64,000 bases of DNA from Candidatus Magnetobacterium casense (lineage in GTDB: Bacteria; Nitrospirota; Thermodesulfovibrionia; Thermodesulfovibrionales; Magnetobacteriaceae): the NCBI RefSeq assembly GCF_000714715.1, contig NZ_JMFO01000003.1:124001-188000 (forward strand). The letters are read 5' to 3'. Shown here in pieces: positions 35,180 to 44,019 of this stretch. The translations under genes and the position numbers were made by a program. Below the pieces are notes generated by a model. It was given only the letters and a program-made list of their open reading frames with translations. It searched no databases and was not told the origin of the DNA. Within the stretch, counting starts at the first letter, position 1; each line of letters starts with the position of its first letter.

Positions 35180-35344
35180 AACAGGTTAGTCCATGAGCGG
35201 ATGAGGTAGTGGAATAATATTCCCCCCTCCGGGGACGAATATGTCCGGTGTTGGGAGTGACGCTAAAAATTCGGCTTGGGCTTTAGCGGCGCTGTGTGGG
35301 CAATGAGGTTCAACGGAGGTTGGGACTGTCGTCAATATTTTATT

Positions 35345-35360
35345 GGGTACCAAACTTGCA
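35345..35360 (+). promoter_or_regulatory. Sigma-54 promoter of the flgF operon
   Basis: GGGTACCAAACTTGCA has GG at 35346-35347 and GC at 35358-35359, 12 bases apart, 27 bases before the flgF ATG. It should drive flgF-flgG-flgA-flgH-flgI-flgJ. A good AAGGAGC site follows. Confidence 0.7.
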
Positions 35361-35386
35361 AAATAATACGAAGGAGCAATTGATCT

Positions 35387-36130
35387 ATGTATAAAGGAAT
35401 TTATATAGCCGCATCGGGGGCAATTATGAAGCAACGTCACATGGAGACGGTATCGAACAATCTTGCAAATGCCGCCACGTATGGCTTTAAAGAGGACGGT
35501 ATAACCTTCAGGGATTACCTGATGTCAGAATTCAGTGACACCGGCGATGAGGAACAGGCAAAGGTTGGCATTGGCGGCCGCTCAGGAGATGGCAGGATTA
35601 TGACATACCTCTCCGATACCTATACCGATCATAGCAGTGGTGCGATGATCAGCACTGGCAACCCCTTGGACCTAGCCATTGATGGCCCTGGTTTCTTTGC
35701 CCTTGAGGGGGATAAGTACACAAGGGCGGGTAACTTTAAGTTAGACTCCGAGGGCTTTATCACCACCGCAAAGGGTGTAAGGGTGCTTGGCAGCGGGGGC
35801 TCCATACAGGTGCCTAATGGTAAGCTTGAAATAAGCGCATCGGGCGATGTTGCCGTCGATGGCACGATAATAGACAGGGTCAGGGTAGTGGGCTTCTCCG
35901 ACAAGGCCAAGCTGAAAAAGGAAGGAGATACCAACTATACATCCAATGAGCCGGCCGTTGAATCAACGTCGGGGGTAAAGCAGGGTTTCCTGGAGGCCTC
36001 AAACGTAAACGTGGTACAGGAGATGGTCAACATGATCGAGCTGTACAGGGAGTACGAGTCAAATCAAAAGATGGTACAAACCTTTGACGAGGCTACTTCA
36101 AAGGTCGTAAGCGAAATGGCAAGGCTGTAG
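35387..36130 (+). CDS. flgF: Flagellar basal-body rod protein FlgF
   Basis: A proximal/distal rod subunit of the flagellar basal body, exported by the flagellar secretion system. The 247-residue protein has the rod-hook N-terminal motif (MYKGIYIAASGAIMKQRHMETVSNNLANAATYGFKED), the central segment DLAIDGPGFFALEGDKYTRAGNFKLDSEGFITT, and the C-terminal helix (SNVNVVQEMVNMIELYREYESNQKMVQTFDEATSKV). FlgF is told from FlgG by its shorter, more divergent middle and by position just before flgG. A sigma-54 promoter lies immediately upstream. Forty-three bases separate it from flgG. Confidence 0.95.
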   Translation: MYKGIYIAASGAIMKQRHMETVSNNLANAATYGFKEDGITFRDYLMSEFSDTGDEEQAKVGIGGRSGDGRIMTYLSDTYTDHSSGAMISTGNPLDLAIDGPGFFALEGDKYTRAGNFKLDSEGFITTAKGVRVLGSGGSIQVPNGKLEISASGDVAVDGTIIDRVRVVGFSDKAKLKKEGDTNYTSNEPAVESTSGVKQGFLEASNVNVVQEMVNMIELYREYESNQKMVQTFDEATSKVVSEMARL

Positions 36131-36173
36131 GGTGACGGCAATGATGAAAAAAATTTCAAGGAGGGAAATATAA

Positions 36174-36962
36174 ATGTTAAGGTCTTTGTTTATAGCAGCA
36201 ACGGGAATGAATGCACAAAAGTTGAGCATAGATGTGGTCTCCAATAATCTGGCCAATGTCTCAACGTATGGCTACAAGCAGGGTCGTGCGGAGTTTCAGG
36301 ACCTCATGTATCAGGCCATGAAGTCCCCCGGTGGGCCAACGGCGGAGGGTAAGATGTCCCCCACCGGTGAGCAGATCGGCCTTGGTGTACGTACCGGCTC
36401 CGTGGGTAAGATATTTAAACAGGGCGACTTCGTCAACACCAACAACGAACTGGACCTGGCCATAGAGGGCGAGGGTTTTTTTCAGATTACGATGCCCGAC
36501 GGCACCATTGCCTATACACGTGCAGGGGCATTTAAGCTCGACAGCGAAGGCAAGATTGTAAACGAAGAGGGTTACGCCCTTGAACCGGAACTCACCGTAC
36601 CACAGGACACCACTTCTCTCACCATTGGCTCCGATGGCGTGGTCAAGGTACAGCAGAACAACCAGATAACCATGACGGAACTTGGTCAGATAGAGCTGGC
36701 GAGGTTTGTGAATCCAGCAGGCCTCAGGGCGCTGGGCAAGAACCTCTACCAGGAGACCGAGGCCTCCGGCACGGCAGTGGTCTCAACGCCGGGATTGCAG
36801 GGGTTTGGCACCCTGGCGCAGGGATTCCTCGAAACCAGTAACGTAAGCGTAGTGGATGAGATGGTCAACATGATAGTCAGTCAGAGGGCATACGAAATTA
36901 ACTCCAAGGCCGTTCAGACCTCCGATGAGATGCTCCAGTTGGCAAACAACATGAAACGGTAA
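36174..36962 (+). CDS. flgG: Flagellar basal-body rod protein FlgG
   Basis: The distal rod subunit. The 262-residue product begins MLRSLFIAATGMNAQKLSIDVVSNNLANVSTYGYKQGRAEFQDLMYQ, the hallmark FlgG N-terminus, and contains GVRTGSVGKIFKQGDFVNTNNELDLAIEGEGFFQI and the C-terminal ETSNVSVVDEMVNMIVSQRAYEINSKAVQTSDEMLQLANN. Length matches the usual 260-262 residues. It follows flgF and precedes flgA by 25 bases, in an order found in many bacteria. Regulation is probably by the sigma-54 promoter upstream of flgF. Confidence 0.97.
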   Translation: MLRSLFIAATGMNAQKLSIDVVSNNLANVSTYGYKQGRAEFQDLMYQAMKSPGGPTAEGKMSPTGEQIGLGVRTGSVGKIFKQGDFVNTNNELDLAIEGEGFFQITMPDGTIAYTRAGAFKLDSEGKIVNEEGYALEPELTVPQDTTSLTIGSDGVVKVQQNNQITMTELGQIELARFVNPAGLRALGKNLYQETEASGTAVVSTPGLQGFGTLAQGFLETSNVSVVDEMVNMIVSQRAYEINSKAVQTSDEMLQLANNMKR

Positions 36963-36987
36963 CGGGATTTAAAGGAATCGTGCAATA

Positions 36988-37617
36988 ATGGTAGCCTTTG
37001 TATTAGCGGCAGTGTTAAGCGGGTGGTCTGCCCAGGGGGTTGTCACCGACTACATCAGGGACAACTATCCGTGGTCAGAGGTGCGGGTGCAATCCGTAAA
37101 TGAACCTGAGACCCTGCCCCCTGATGCCCCCGAGGGGATAGCGCTGCTCAGTGGCAAGGTCCCTGGAAGGGCGACCTTTCAGTTGAGTTTCCCCACAGGG
37201 AATACGATAAACTACGTGGTAGACGTCGATGCCTACGACTGGGTGGTGAATGCACGCAGGGCACTAAAAAAGGGCGATGTAATCAATGATGGCGATGTCT
37301 ACAAGGAACTGGTAAACATCAAGAGGATACCCATTGGTGCCATAACAGAGGAGAGCGAGTGTACAGGCAGGACACTTACCCGTTCAGTTGCCGTCAACCG
37401 TGCCATTACCGAGCGCGTCCTTGATAACCTCTACGCCATCAAGAGGGGACAGGAAGTGATGATGCTGTATGAAAGCGGTACCGTGCGGATCACGGTAAAA
37501 GGCATAGCCAGAGACAATGGCAACGTTGGAAAATCGATCAAGATTGAAAATCCATCGTCAAAAAAAATAGTCGTTGGCAAAGTTATTGACAGTCATACCG
37601 TAAGAGTGGAGAGATAA
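36988..37617 (+). CDS. flgA: Flagellar P-ring assembly chaperone FlgA
   Basis: FlgA is the periplasmic chaperone needed for P-ring (FlgI) assembly. The 209-residue protein has an N-terminal export signal (MVAFVLAAVLSGWSAQG), a variable middle, and a SAF-type C-terminal domain: VVNARRALKKGDVINDGDVYKELVNIKRIP...GRTLTRSVAVNRAITERVLDNLYAIKRGQEVMMLYESGTVRITVKGIA and a final KIENPSSKKIVVGKVIDSHTVRV. The location between flgG and flgH/flgI supports the assignment. Its ribosome-binding site is modest (AAGGAA). Confidence 0.93.
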   Translation: MVAFVLAAVLSGWSAQGVVTDYIRDNYPWSEVRVQSVNEPETLPPDAPEGIALLSGKVPGRATFQLSFPTGNTINYVVDVDAYDWVVNARRALKKGDVINDGDVYKELVNIKRIPIGAITEESECTGRTLTRSVAVNRAITERVLDNLYAIKRGQEVMMLYESGTVRITVKGIARDNGNVGKSIKIENPSSKKIVVGKVIDSHTVRVER

Positions 37618-37620
37618 GCA

Positions 37621-38328
37621 ATGACAAAGTTCAAGGAAATAATATCATCAACGGTCTGGTTATCGGTGGGGTTTGCAGTGCTGCTGGCAAGTGGTTGTTC
37701 AACACCGGCAAGCAAGTTGCCATCGTCACCGCCGTCCTACGTATATGCCCCTGCGGCTGCCAGGGACCCGCAACAACAGGGGTCGCTCTACAGCGACACG
37801 GCAAGCCTCTACGAAGACAGTCGCGCCAGAAGGGTAAACGACCTGGTGACGATAAAGATCGTTGAAAACATCAAGGCCAACACCAAGGAAGAGACCACCG
37901 CAGACAAGGAGTCCAGTTACAACTCTGCATTGTCGAACTTCTTTGACGTTACATCCCAGGCTGCCGGCCTTGTAAAGGGTTCCGCAACCAACCCCCAACT
38001 GGCAACCAGCAACAAGGACAAGTTCAGCGGCAAGGGTGAGGTAAAACAGGAGGGCAGCTTCCTGGGCTCCATCACGGCCAGGGTCATGGAGGTGCAACCC
38101 AACGGTAACCTCATCATAGATTCACGCAAGGAGATCACAATAAACTACGAAAAGCAGATACTCGTCCTGCAGGGTATCATCAGACCCAACGACGTGGATG
38201 CCAACAACGTCGTGATGAGCCAAAAGGTGGCCGACGTCAGGCTGTACCTGGTGGGAGACGGCCTCTTGCAGGAGCTACAGACACCAGGGTGGTTGGGTAG
38301 ACTGTTTGGACAGGCAAGGCCATTCTAA
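37621..38328 (+). CDS. flgH: Flagellar L-ring protein FlgH
   Basis: FlgH forms the outer-membrane L-ring. The 235-residue protein is a lipoprotein precursor: hydrophobic signal then LLASGCSTPASKL, with the lipidated cysteine near residue 26. Family motifs follow: GSLYSDTASLYEDSRARRVNDLVTIKIVENIKA, SNKDKFSGKGEVKQEGSFLGSITARVMEVQPNGNLIIDSRKEITIN, and the C-terminal GIIRPNDVDANNVVMSQKVADVRLYLVGDGLLQE with a terminal WLGRLFGQARPF. The presence of an L-ring shows that the organism has an outer membrane. It starts 4 bases after flgA and its stop overlaps the flgI start. Confidence 0.96.
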   Translation: MTKFKEIISSTVWLSVGFAVLLASGCSTPASKLPSSPPSYVYAPAAARDPQQQGSLYSDTASLYEDSRARRVNDLVTIKIVENIKANTKEETTADKESSYNSALSNFFDVTSQAAGLVKGSATNPQLATSNKDKFSGKGEVKQEGSFLGSITARVMEVQPNGNLIIDSRKEITINYEKQILVLQGIIRPNDVDANNVVMSQKVADVRLYLVGDGLLQELQTPGWLGRLFGQARPF

Positions 38329-39461
38329 TGAATAAGTCAGCCAAGATAAGATTCCGCAGCATGGGGCAGGGCAACGGCGGCAGGACAATCGCCCTTGTCA
38401 TTCTGATAGTGATGGTGTTGCTGCCAACCTCTCAGTTGTACGCCGAGCGTCTCAAGGACGTGGCAAGCATCAGGGGGATCAGGGAAAATCAATTGGTGGG
38501 TTATGGATTGGTCGTTGGCCTGACCGGCACGGGTGATAAGAAGGGTGCAATGCTCATGAGTCTGACCAACATGCTGTATAAGATGGGCATAACGATAGAC
38601 CAGAAGGACGTTGTGTCCAAGAACGTGGCCGCCGTAATGGTAACGGCCAAGCTGCCCCCGTTCCCCAAGGTAGGCAGAAAGATAGACGCCACCGTGTCGG
38701 CCATAGGGGATTGCAAGTCACTCCAGGGAGGTGTGTTGCTTATGACACCGCTTAAGGGCCCCGATGGTAAGGTCTATGCCCTTGCCCAGGGTGGCGTGTC
38801 AATAGGCGGGTTTGCGGCGGGACGTGGCGGGGCCACGGTGCAGAAGAACTTCCCCACGGTGGGCAACGTCCCCGAGGGGGCAACGATAGAAAAAGAGTTC
38901 GGCTACGACCTGGCAAATGCCGAAGACTTCACCATTGTCCTTAACAAGACGGACTTTACAACGGCGTCAAATATAAAAAACGCTATCAATAAACACCTCA
39001 AGGGTGATTACGCACAGACCCTTGACCCCTCATCGGTGAAGGTAACGGTACCGGAACAGTACAGGGGTGATGTCGTAAGTCTGGTCAATAACCTCGAGGC
39101 CGTTGATGTGAGCATAGATGTTCCGGCAAAGGTGATCATAAACGAACGCACGGGCACCGTGGTTATCGGCGAAAACGTCAAACTGTTGCCTGTGGCCATT
39201 GCCCACGGAGACCTGACCATAGAGATAACCGAGGCCACTCCCACCGATGTGGCGCTCCAGGCCATGGGCGGGCAGTCGGTGCAACCCGGCGTCAGTGTAA
39301 AGGAAAGCACCAAGGTGTCGTTGTCCAAGATTTCCGGCACAAACCTTGGCGATATAGTAGCAGGTTTAAACAAGCTGGGTGTTTCACCCAGGGACCTGAT
39401 AGCGATAATGCAGGCAATAAAGGCGGCAGGTGCACTGTCGGCTGACTTAGAGATACTATAA
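38328..39461 (+). CDS. flgI: Flagellar P-ring protein FlgI
   Basis: FlgI builds the periplasmic P-ring around the rod. The 377-residue precursor has a cleavable signal (TIALVILIVMVLLPTSQLYA) and then the highly conserved ERLKDVASIRGIRENQLVGYGLVVGLTGTGDK. Further landmarks are KNVAAVMVTAKLPPF, GRKIDATVSAIGDCKSLQGGVLLMTPLKGPDGKVYALAQG, and IINERTGTVVIGENVKLLPVAIAHGDLTI, ending LNKLGVSPRDLIAIMQAIKAAGALSADLEIL. The start overlaps the flgH stop by one base. Length is typical. Confidence 0.97.
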   Translation: MNKSAKIRFRSMGQGNGGRTIALVILIVMVLLPTSQLYAERLKDVASIRGIRENQLVGYGLVVGLTGTGDKKGAMLMSLTNMLYKMGITIDQKDVVSKNVAAVMVTAKLPPFPKVGRKIDATVSAIGDCKSLQGGVLLMTPLKGPDGKVYALAQGGVSIGGFAAGRGGATVQKNFPTVGNVPEGATIEKEFGYDLANAEDFTIVLNKTDFTTASNIKNAINKHLKGDYAQTLDPSSVKVTVPEQYRGDVVSLVNNLEAVDVSIDVPAKVIINERTGTVVIGENVKLLPVAIAHGDLTIEITEATPTDVALQAMGGQSVQPGVSVKESTKVSLSKISGTNLGDIVAGLNKLGVSPRDLIAIMQAIKAAGALSADLEIL

Positions 39462-39476
39462 AGAGGATAAATTAAT

Positions 39477-39866
39477 ATGAAAACGGTTAACGGACTATCG
39501 GCAAACCCCATGACCGCCCTGCGCAACATAAAGGGCAAAAAGGACCCCGAGGCAATAAAGGAGATCGCCAGAGAGATGGAAGCACTGTTTGCCGAGCAAA
39601 TGGTCAAGGCGATGAGGTCTGCCTGCGGACCGATGGTGGGCAAGGGGTTGGGTGCGGAGATGTACGTGAACCTTTTTGATACAGAGATAGCGAGGCTTAT
39701 GGCTCAACGCGGCCTCGGCCTTCAGGATACCTTCGTAGAGCAACTGAACAGGTTGAACGAGGAAAGTGGTTCAAAACAGAAACCGGCTACCAAGGATTCA
39801 GGGGATCCCCAACAGGATAAAGGCTCCTTAAAGAAATCCGAGCTAAGTACCGATAGTAAGTTATAG
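39477..39866 (+). CDS. flgJ: FlgJ-type rod-binding protein (no muramidase domain)
   Basis: A 129-residue protein matching the N-terminal rod-binding domain of FlgJ: EIAREMEALFAEQMVKAMRSACGPM...GLGAEMYVNLFDTEIARLMAQRGLGLQDTFVEQL. It lacks the C-terminal glucosaminidase domain of the enterobacterial protein. Single-domain FlgJ is common outside gammaproteobacteria, where a separate peptidoglycan hydrolase does the cutting. The C-terminal tail is charged and probably disordered. It is 15 bases after flgI. It should act as the rod cap or scaffold in the periplasm. Confidence 0.93.
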   Translation: MKTVNGLSANPMTALRNIKGKKDPEAIKEIAREMEALFAEQMVKAMRSACGPMVGKGLGAEMYVNLFDTEIARLMAQRGLGLQDTFVEQLNRLNEESGSKQKPATKDSGDPQQDKGSLKKSELSTDSKL

Positions 39867-39896
39867 AAAACAACTTTCCTTAAAGGAGGTATAGAG

Positions 39897-40199
39897 ATGA
39901 AGATATATGGTAATAAACCACCGGAAGGCAAAGAGGCCATCAGTCCTGTTAAAAGGATAGACAGGGCCGAACCCTATGCCGGCGGGGGTGGAATGTCAAG
40001 CGTGGAGAAAGTAACGACCTCCGACAAGGTCAACCTCTCGCCACGGGCAAAGGACTTTGAAGAAATAAGAGGGAGAATAGATCAGCTCCCCGAGCAGCGA
40101 ATGGACAAGATAAAGATACTCAAGGAATCCATCGAAAACGGTACCTACAGTATTGACTCAAAGGCCATTGCCGCTAAAATGCTGCAAGAGATGTCATGA
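39897..40199 (+). CDS. flgM: Anti-sigma-28 factor FlgM
   Basis: FlgM binds sigma-28 (FliA) and holds late flagellar genes off until the hook is finished and FlgM is exported. The 100-residue protein has a disordered N-terminal half and the conserved C-terminal region TTSDKVNLSPRAKDFEEIRGRIDQLPEQRMDKIKILKESIENGTYSIDSKAIAAKML. A strong AAAGGAGG site precedes it. Its stop overlaps the start of flgN (ATGA). Its presence implies that a sigma-28 gene exists elsewhere in the genome. Confidence 0.93.
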   Translation: MKIYGNKPPEGKEAISPVKRIDRAEPYAGGGGMSSVEKVTTSDKVNLSPRAKDFEEIRGRIDQLPEQRMDKIKILKESIENGTYSIDSKAIAAKMLQEMS

Positions 40200-40720
40200 A
40201 AACAACCGATGCTTTAAAGAAAATTCTCAATGAGCAGGTCCTTGGGTATAAGGCGTTGTTTGAACTCTTGCAGGTAGAGCGGCAGTCTCTGGTTGACTTT
40301 AACGAACAGAGCGTCGAAAGACTTTCGAAGGAGAAAGACACCCTCGTGCTAAAGCTAAGGCTGCTGGAGGACGAAAGGGTCAGGCTCATGAGGAAATATT
40401 CTTTGGAGGCATCAAAAGAGGTAAAGGCCAGGCAGATACAAGCCGGTACCAACGATGGTAACAATCAACAGGTTTACACAAATATCAAAGCCGACATCAG
40501 TCTCAAAGAACTGGCAGAGATAACCGGTGATAGTGTGTTCCTTGATATCCGCTCAAAGCTGAGATCGCTGCTCCAAGGTATTGAAGAGTTAAACGACTAC
40601 AACAAGATTCTGATAGAACGTTCGATAAACTATCTGAAAAATAACCTGAACTTTCTGAGGACCCTCGGGATTAACCCAAATGTTGTCAGAAAGGGGTTCT
40701 TCATTACAAAGGAGGCTTAA
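40196..40720 (+). CDS. flgN: FlgN-type export chaperone
   Basis: FlgN escorts the hook-filament junction proteins FlgK and FlgL to the export gate. The 174-residue protein is almost wholly alpha-helical with heptad character (LLQVERQSLVDFNEQSVERLSKEKDTLVLKLRLLEDERVRLMRKY), as expected, and ends with the LIERSINYLKNNLNFLRTLG segment typical of the family. It overlaps flgM by four bases and abuts flgK directly (stop TAA, then ATG). Sequence conservation in FlgN is low, so position between flgM and flgK is a main support. Confidence 0.9.
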   Translation: MKTTDALKKILNEQVLGYKALFELLQVERQSLVDFNEQSVERLSKEKDTLVLKLRLLEDERVRLMRKYSLEASKEVKARQIQAGTNDGNNQQVYTNIKADISLKELAEITGDSVFLDIRSKLRSLLQGIEELNDYNKILIERSINYLKNNLNFLRTLGINPNVVRKGFFITKEA

Positions 40721-42625
40721 ATGTCTGTTACAGCTTTGTTTGACATAGCAAGGTCGGCAATAATGGCATCCAGGACTGGCCTGGAAGTTACGGCCAACAA
40801 CATCGCCAATGTCAATACCCCGGATCACAGTAGACAGGATACAATACTACAGATATCATCCCCGCTGATGACGCATGTTGGGGAGATCGGCAGGGGAGTG
40901 GATGTTGCCGATATCAAGAGACGGTATGACAAGTTCATAGAGACGCAGTTGATCTACGAGAAGTCCAACATGGGCAGAAGTGCAATGCTGGATGACACGT
41001 ACTCCAAGTTGGAAGACGCCCTCAATGAACAAACAGGTGTCGGACTTGGCGGCATAATCACAGACCTGTTTAATGCCTGGCAAGAGATAGCCACCAACCC
41101 CGGTGCCTCAGCCCAGAGAAACCTCCTGCTGACAAAGGCAACCGAACTCGTCGATAAGGGCAAGGAGATCGAAAAGAGGCTGACCGACCTGGCCGCCTCC
41201 GTGGACAAGGAAATTCCTGCCGTAGTTGACAATATCAATAAACTGGCGGATACAATAGCACGATTGAACCTAAATATAGCCCAGACAGAGGCCGGCTCAA
41301 CGCACGAGGCAAATAACCTCCGTGATCAGAGAACAGGCGCCTTGAAAGAACTCGCCGAACTGGTGAAGTTTGACAGCTTCGAAGATGAATTTGGGCGAGT
41401 CAACGTGATCGTAGGCCAGAGAAACCTCGTCAGTGGCAACATAGTTCATCCCATGCAGGGCACCAAGACGGCAGCCGGCAAGTTCAGTGTTGCCGTGGGT
41501 GACATCGACGTCACCGACAAGATAACTAACGGCAGACTAGGCGCCTTGCTCGAACTAAAGAACTCCGACCAGAGCGGAGTGCCCTTTGCCATCTCAAACA
41601 TGAGAAGGATTGTCGGCTCCCTCACAAACGAAGTAAATATCATCCAGTCCACGGGCTTTGGACTAAACTCCACACAATCCGACTTCACCCTGACCAATAA
41701 TACCCCTGCGGCAACCACCACCGGCGTTATATCCTCAACGAGTATCACTAACTTTACAAACTTTATCCCCGGTGAATATCAGATCAAGTTTTCGGCAACA
41801 GGGACGACATACGATGTCTACAGAAACGGACAACTATCAAGCAGCGGTAATGCCTACAACGGTTCAACCATCAGCTTGAATGGTATGGATATAAATTTCT
41901 CAACAGCCCCGGCAGCAAACGATACCTTCTACGTTGCAGCCAAAGGGTATGACCTGTTTAACTCCTACTCACCAACCGTCATAAATTACAACAGCACGAC
42001 CGTCACCGACGTCAGTGCGATAATATTCGACAGAAGCTCGCTTACCTACAAAGAATACGAGGTGAGATTCACGGGCACCAACACATACGACCTCTACGAT
42101 ATAAAGGAAAAGACTACCGTCAGTGGCACTCTCACGACAGCCAACACGTTGATCGTAGACGGCATCCAGATGAGCTTTTCTGCGGCCCCGCAGGCAGGGG
42201 ATGTCTTTAAACTCTCCCCAATAGACCTGGCAATTAAAAATAGCGGTGTTGCAATAACCGATATAGAAAAGATCGCAGCGGCATTAGGCTCACCAGGCTT
42301 ACCCGGCGATAACAGAAATGCCCTGGCAGCCGTGCAACTGGCCGAGTTCAAACACGCTACCAATTCGTCTATGAAAAACAGTACGTTCAGCGATTTCTAC
42401 TCCGCCTTCGTTGTCACCACGGGAGGCTTTAGCAGGGCAGCCAAGGACACCAATACGTTTGAAGCAAACATGTTCAACGAGCTTACACAACGACGTAATT
42501 CCGTGTCAGCCGTATCGCTGGATGAGGAGGCCATGAATATCATCCGCTTCCAGAAGGGATTTGAGGCCGCCGCACGACTTGTAAGCGTAACCGACGAAAT
42601 GCTCAAAACTCTGGTGAACCTATGA
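40721..42625 (+). CDS. flgK: Flagellar hook-associated protein 1 FlgK
   Basis: The first hook-filament junction protein. The 634-residue product has the N-terminal FlgK motif (LFDIARSAIMASRTGLEVTANNIANVNTPDHSRQD), the family segment FNAWQEIATNPGASAQRNLLLTKATELVD, and the C-terminal RNSVSAVSLDEEAMNIIRFQKGFEAAARLVSVTDEMLKTLVNL. The middle contains two related beta modules (TTYDVYRNGQLSSS...ISLNGMDINFSTAPAANDTFYV and NTYDLYDIKEKTTVSG...LIVDGIQMSFSAAPQAGDVFKL, about residues 345-505), which look like an internal duplication enlarging the exposed domain. It abuts flgN and overlaps flgL by four bases. Confidence 0.96.
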   Translation: MSVTALFDIARSAIMASRTGLEVTANNIANVNTPDHSRQDTILQISSPLMTHVGEIGRGVDVADIKRRYDKFIETQLIYEKSNMGRSAMLDDTYSKLEDALNEQTGVGLGGIITDLFNAWQEIATNPGASAQRNLLLTKATELVDKGKEIEKRLTDLAASVDKEIPAVVDNINKLADTIARLNLNIAQTEAGSTHEANNLRDQRTGALKELAELVKFDSFEDEFGRVNVIVGQRNLVSGNIVHPMQGTKTAAGKFSVAVGDIDVTDKITNGRLGALLELKNSDQSGVPFAISNMRRIVGSLTNEVNIIQSTGFGLNSTQSDFTLTNNTPAATTTGVISSTSITNFTNFIPGEYQIKFSATGTTYDVYRNGQLSSSGNAYNGSTISLNGMDINFSTAPAANDTFYVAAKGYDLFNSYSPTVINYNSTTVTDVSAIIFDRSSLTYKEYEVRFTGTNTYDLYDIKEKTTVSGTLTTANTLIVDGIQMSFSAAPQAGDVFKLSPIDLAIKNSGVAITDIEKIAAALGSPGLPGDNRNALAAVQLAEFKHATNSSMKNSTFSDFYSAFVVTTGGFSRAAKDTNTFEANMFNELTQRRNSVSAVSLDEEAMNIIRFQKGFEAAARLVSVTDEMLKTLVNL

Positions 42626-43647
42626 GAGTCTCCACGTTTATGATATATGACCGCACCAAGCAGAGCTTTCAGGGCAACTTCGCCAAACTGTACGAGGTGC
42701 AACGAAAACTGGCCTCCGGGCTTAAGATAAATAAACCTTCTGATGACACCATAGGAATGCAGAAGGTACTCGACTACAAACTCACGCTCAATCACAACGA
42801 GCAGTACAGAAAAAACATGGACGATGCACGCTCCTTCCTGGAGGCAACGGACTCCGCCCTTGAGGCCGTAACGGATAACCTACAGCGCATGCACGAACTG
42901 ATGATAGATGCCTCAAACGGCTCACGAGGCCCCGTTGACAGACAAGATGTAGCAAAAGAGATAGCAGTCCTCAAAGATGCCCTCTATAACCTGTCAAACA
43001 GCAAGTTCAGAGACAGATACCTGTTCTCAGGCTTCAACGCCTACACCTCCAGCTATGCCACTAACGCCGGCGGCTCCTACACCTACCTCGGAGATGCCAA
43101 CCAGATCAACGTGGATATAAGCCTGACCGGTCGGGTAACCGAAAACATAACCGGTACGGATGCCTTTGCCATGTCCCTGCCACGCTCGGAGTCCATGCGT
43201 GTGGATACCGGTAACTTTGCCCACATCTCCTCCATAGCCAGCAGCGCACAGATCACTATTGTCATGAGCACTTCAAGCGACCCAACGGTTGCCGGCTACG
43301 ACCAGTTGAGCTTTACCAATTACATCGATATGGCCAAAGAGATCGAAATTGCCCTAAATACCGATAACATCGAAAGGCTTTCGGCTCTGCAAAAATGTGT
43401 CTTCTTCGCCCTGGATAAAACGACAACCGTGCGCTCAACCGTCGGGGCAAGGTTAAACTACATCAGTTCAACACGGCAGGCCAACGAAGATTCATCCATG
43501 GGGGTTGAGGCGGTAAAGTCCAACGTCGAGGATGCCGATATGGCTGAAGTCATGAGTGATATATCAAAAACAGAGGTGGCCCTCCAGGCTCTGAGGCAGA
43601 CATCGGCCCAGATATTGTCACAGTCCTTGCTGGACTTTCTAAAGTAA
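42622..43647 (+). CDS. flgL: Flagellar hook-associated protein 3 FlgL
   Basis: The second junction protein, linking FlgK to the filament. The 341-residue protein starts MRVSTFMIYDRTKQSFQGNFAKLYEVQRKLASGLKINKPSDD, continues with KNMDDARSFLEATDSALEAVTDNLQRMHELMIDASNG and ELAVLKDALYNLSNSKFRDRYLFSGF-type sequence, and ends with VEDADMAEVMSDISKTEVALQALRQTSAQILSQSLLDFLK, all diagnostic of FlgL. Its ATG overlaps the flgK stop (ATGA). A 147-base gap separates it from csrA. Confidence 0.96.
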   Translation: MRVSTFMIYDRTKQSFQGNFAKLYEVQRKLASGLKINKPSDDTIGMQKVLDYKLTLNHNEQYRKNMDDARSFLEATDSALEAVTDNLQRMHELMIDASNGSRGPVDRQDVAKEIAVLKDALYNLSNSKFRDRYLFSGFNAYTSSYATNAGGSYTYLGDANQINVDISLTGRVTENITGTDAFAMSLPRSESMRVDTGNFAHISSIASSAQITIVMSTSSDPTVAGYDQLSFTNYIDMAKEIEIALNTDNIERLSALQKCVFFALDKTTTVRSTVGARLNYISSTRQANEDSSMGVEAVKSNVEDADMAEVMSDISKTEVALQALRQTSAQILSQSLLDFLK

Positions 43648-43794
43648 ATTGCACCCCCCACGCAGAGAAAAAAAGATGTACTTCTTTACTGATTTGTTCT
43701 ATAATAACCGTATAGCTGAATTTGTTCAGACTCATAGTGTATTGCATATTTGCATTGCTTAAGAAAAAGAATTGTGCTTTAAAAGGAGGGCAAG

Positions 43795-44019
43795 ATGCTC
43801 GTATTGACAAGGAAGTCAGAAGAGGCAATAAAGCTGGGTGACCTTATCACTATCACTATCGTAGAAATAAAAGGCAATAAGGTCAGGCTGGGAATAGATG
43901 CACCAAACGGTGTCAGAATATACAGAAAGGAACTGTATGAAAGGATAAAGGCAGAAAACTTACTATCTGCCGGGTTGACCAAAAACGACTTTGACGAGAT
44001 AAAAAATGCAATACAGTAA
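43795..44019 (+). CDS. csrA: Carbon storage regulator CsrA
   Basis: CsrA is a small dimeric RNA-binding protein that represses or activates translation by binding GGA sites in mRNA leaders. The 74-residue product begins MLVLTRKSEEAIKLGD and contains ITIVEIKGNKVRLGIDAPNGVRIYRKELYERI, the conserved core including the RNA-contacting N-terminal and VRLGIDAP strands. A strong AAAGGAGG site precedes the ATG. It overlaps fliW by 14 bases. In other bacteria CsrA represses flagellin translation and is antagonised by FliW. Confidence 0.97.
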   Translation: MLVLTRKSEEAIKLGDLITITIVEIKGNKVRLGIDAPNGVRIYRKELYERIKAENLLSAGLTKNDFDEIKNAIQ

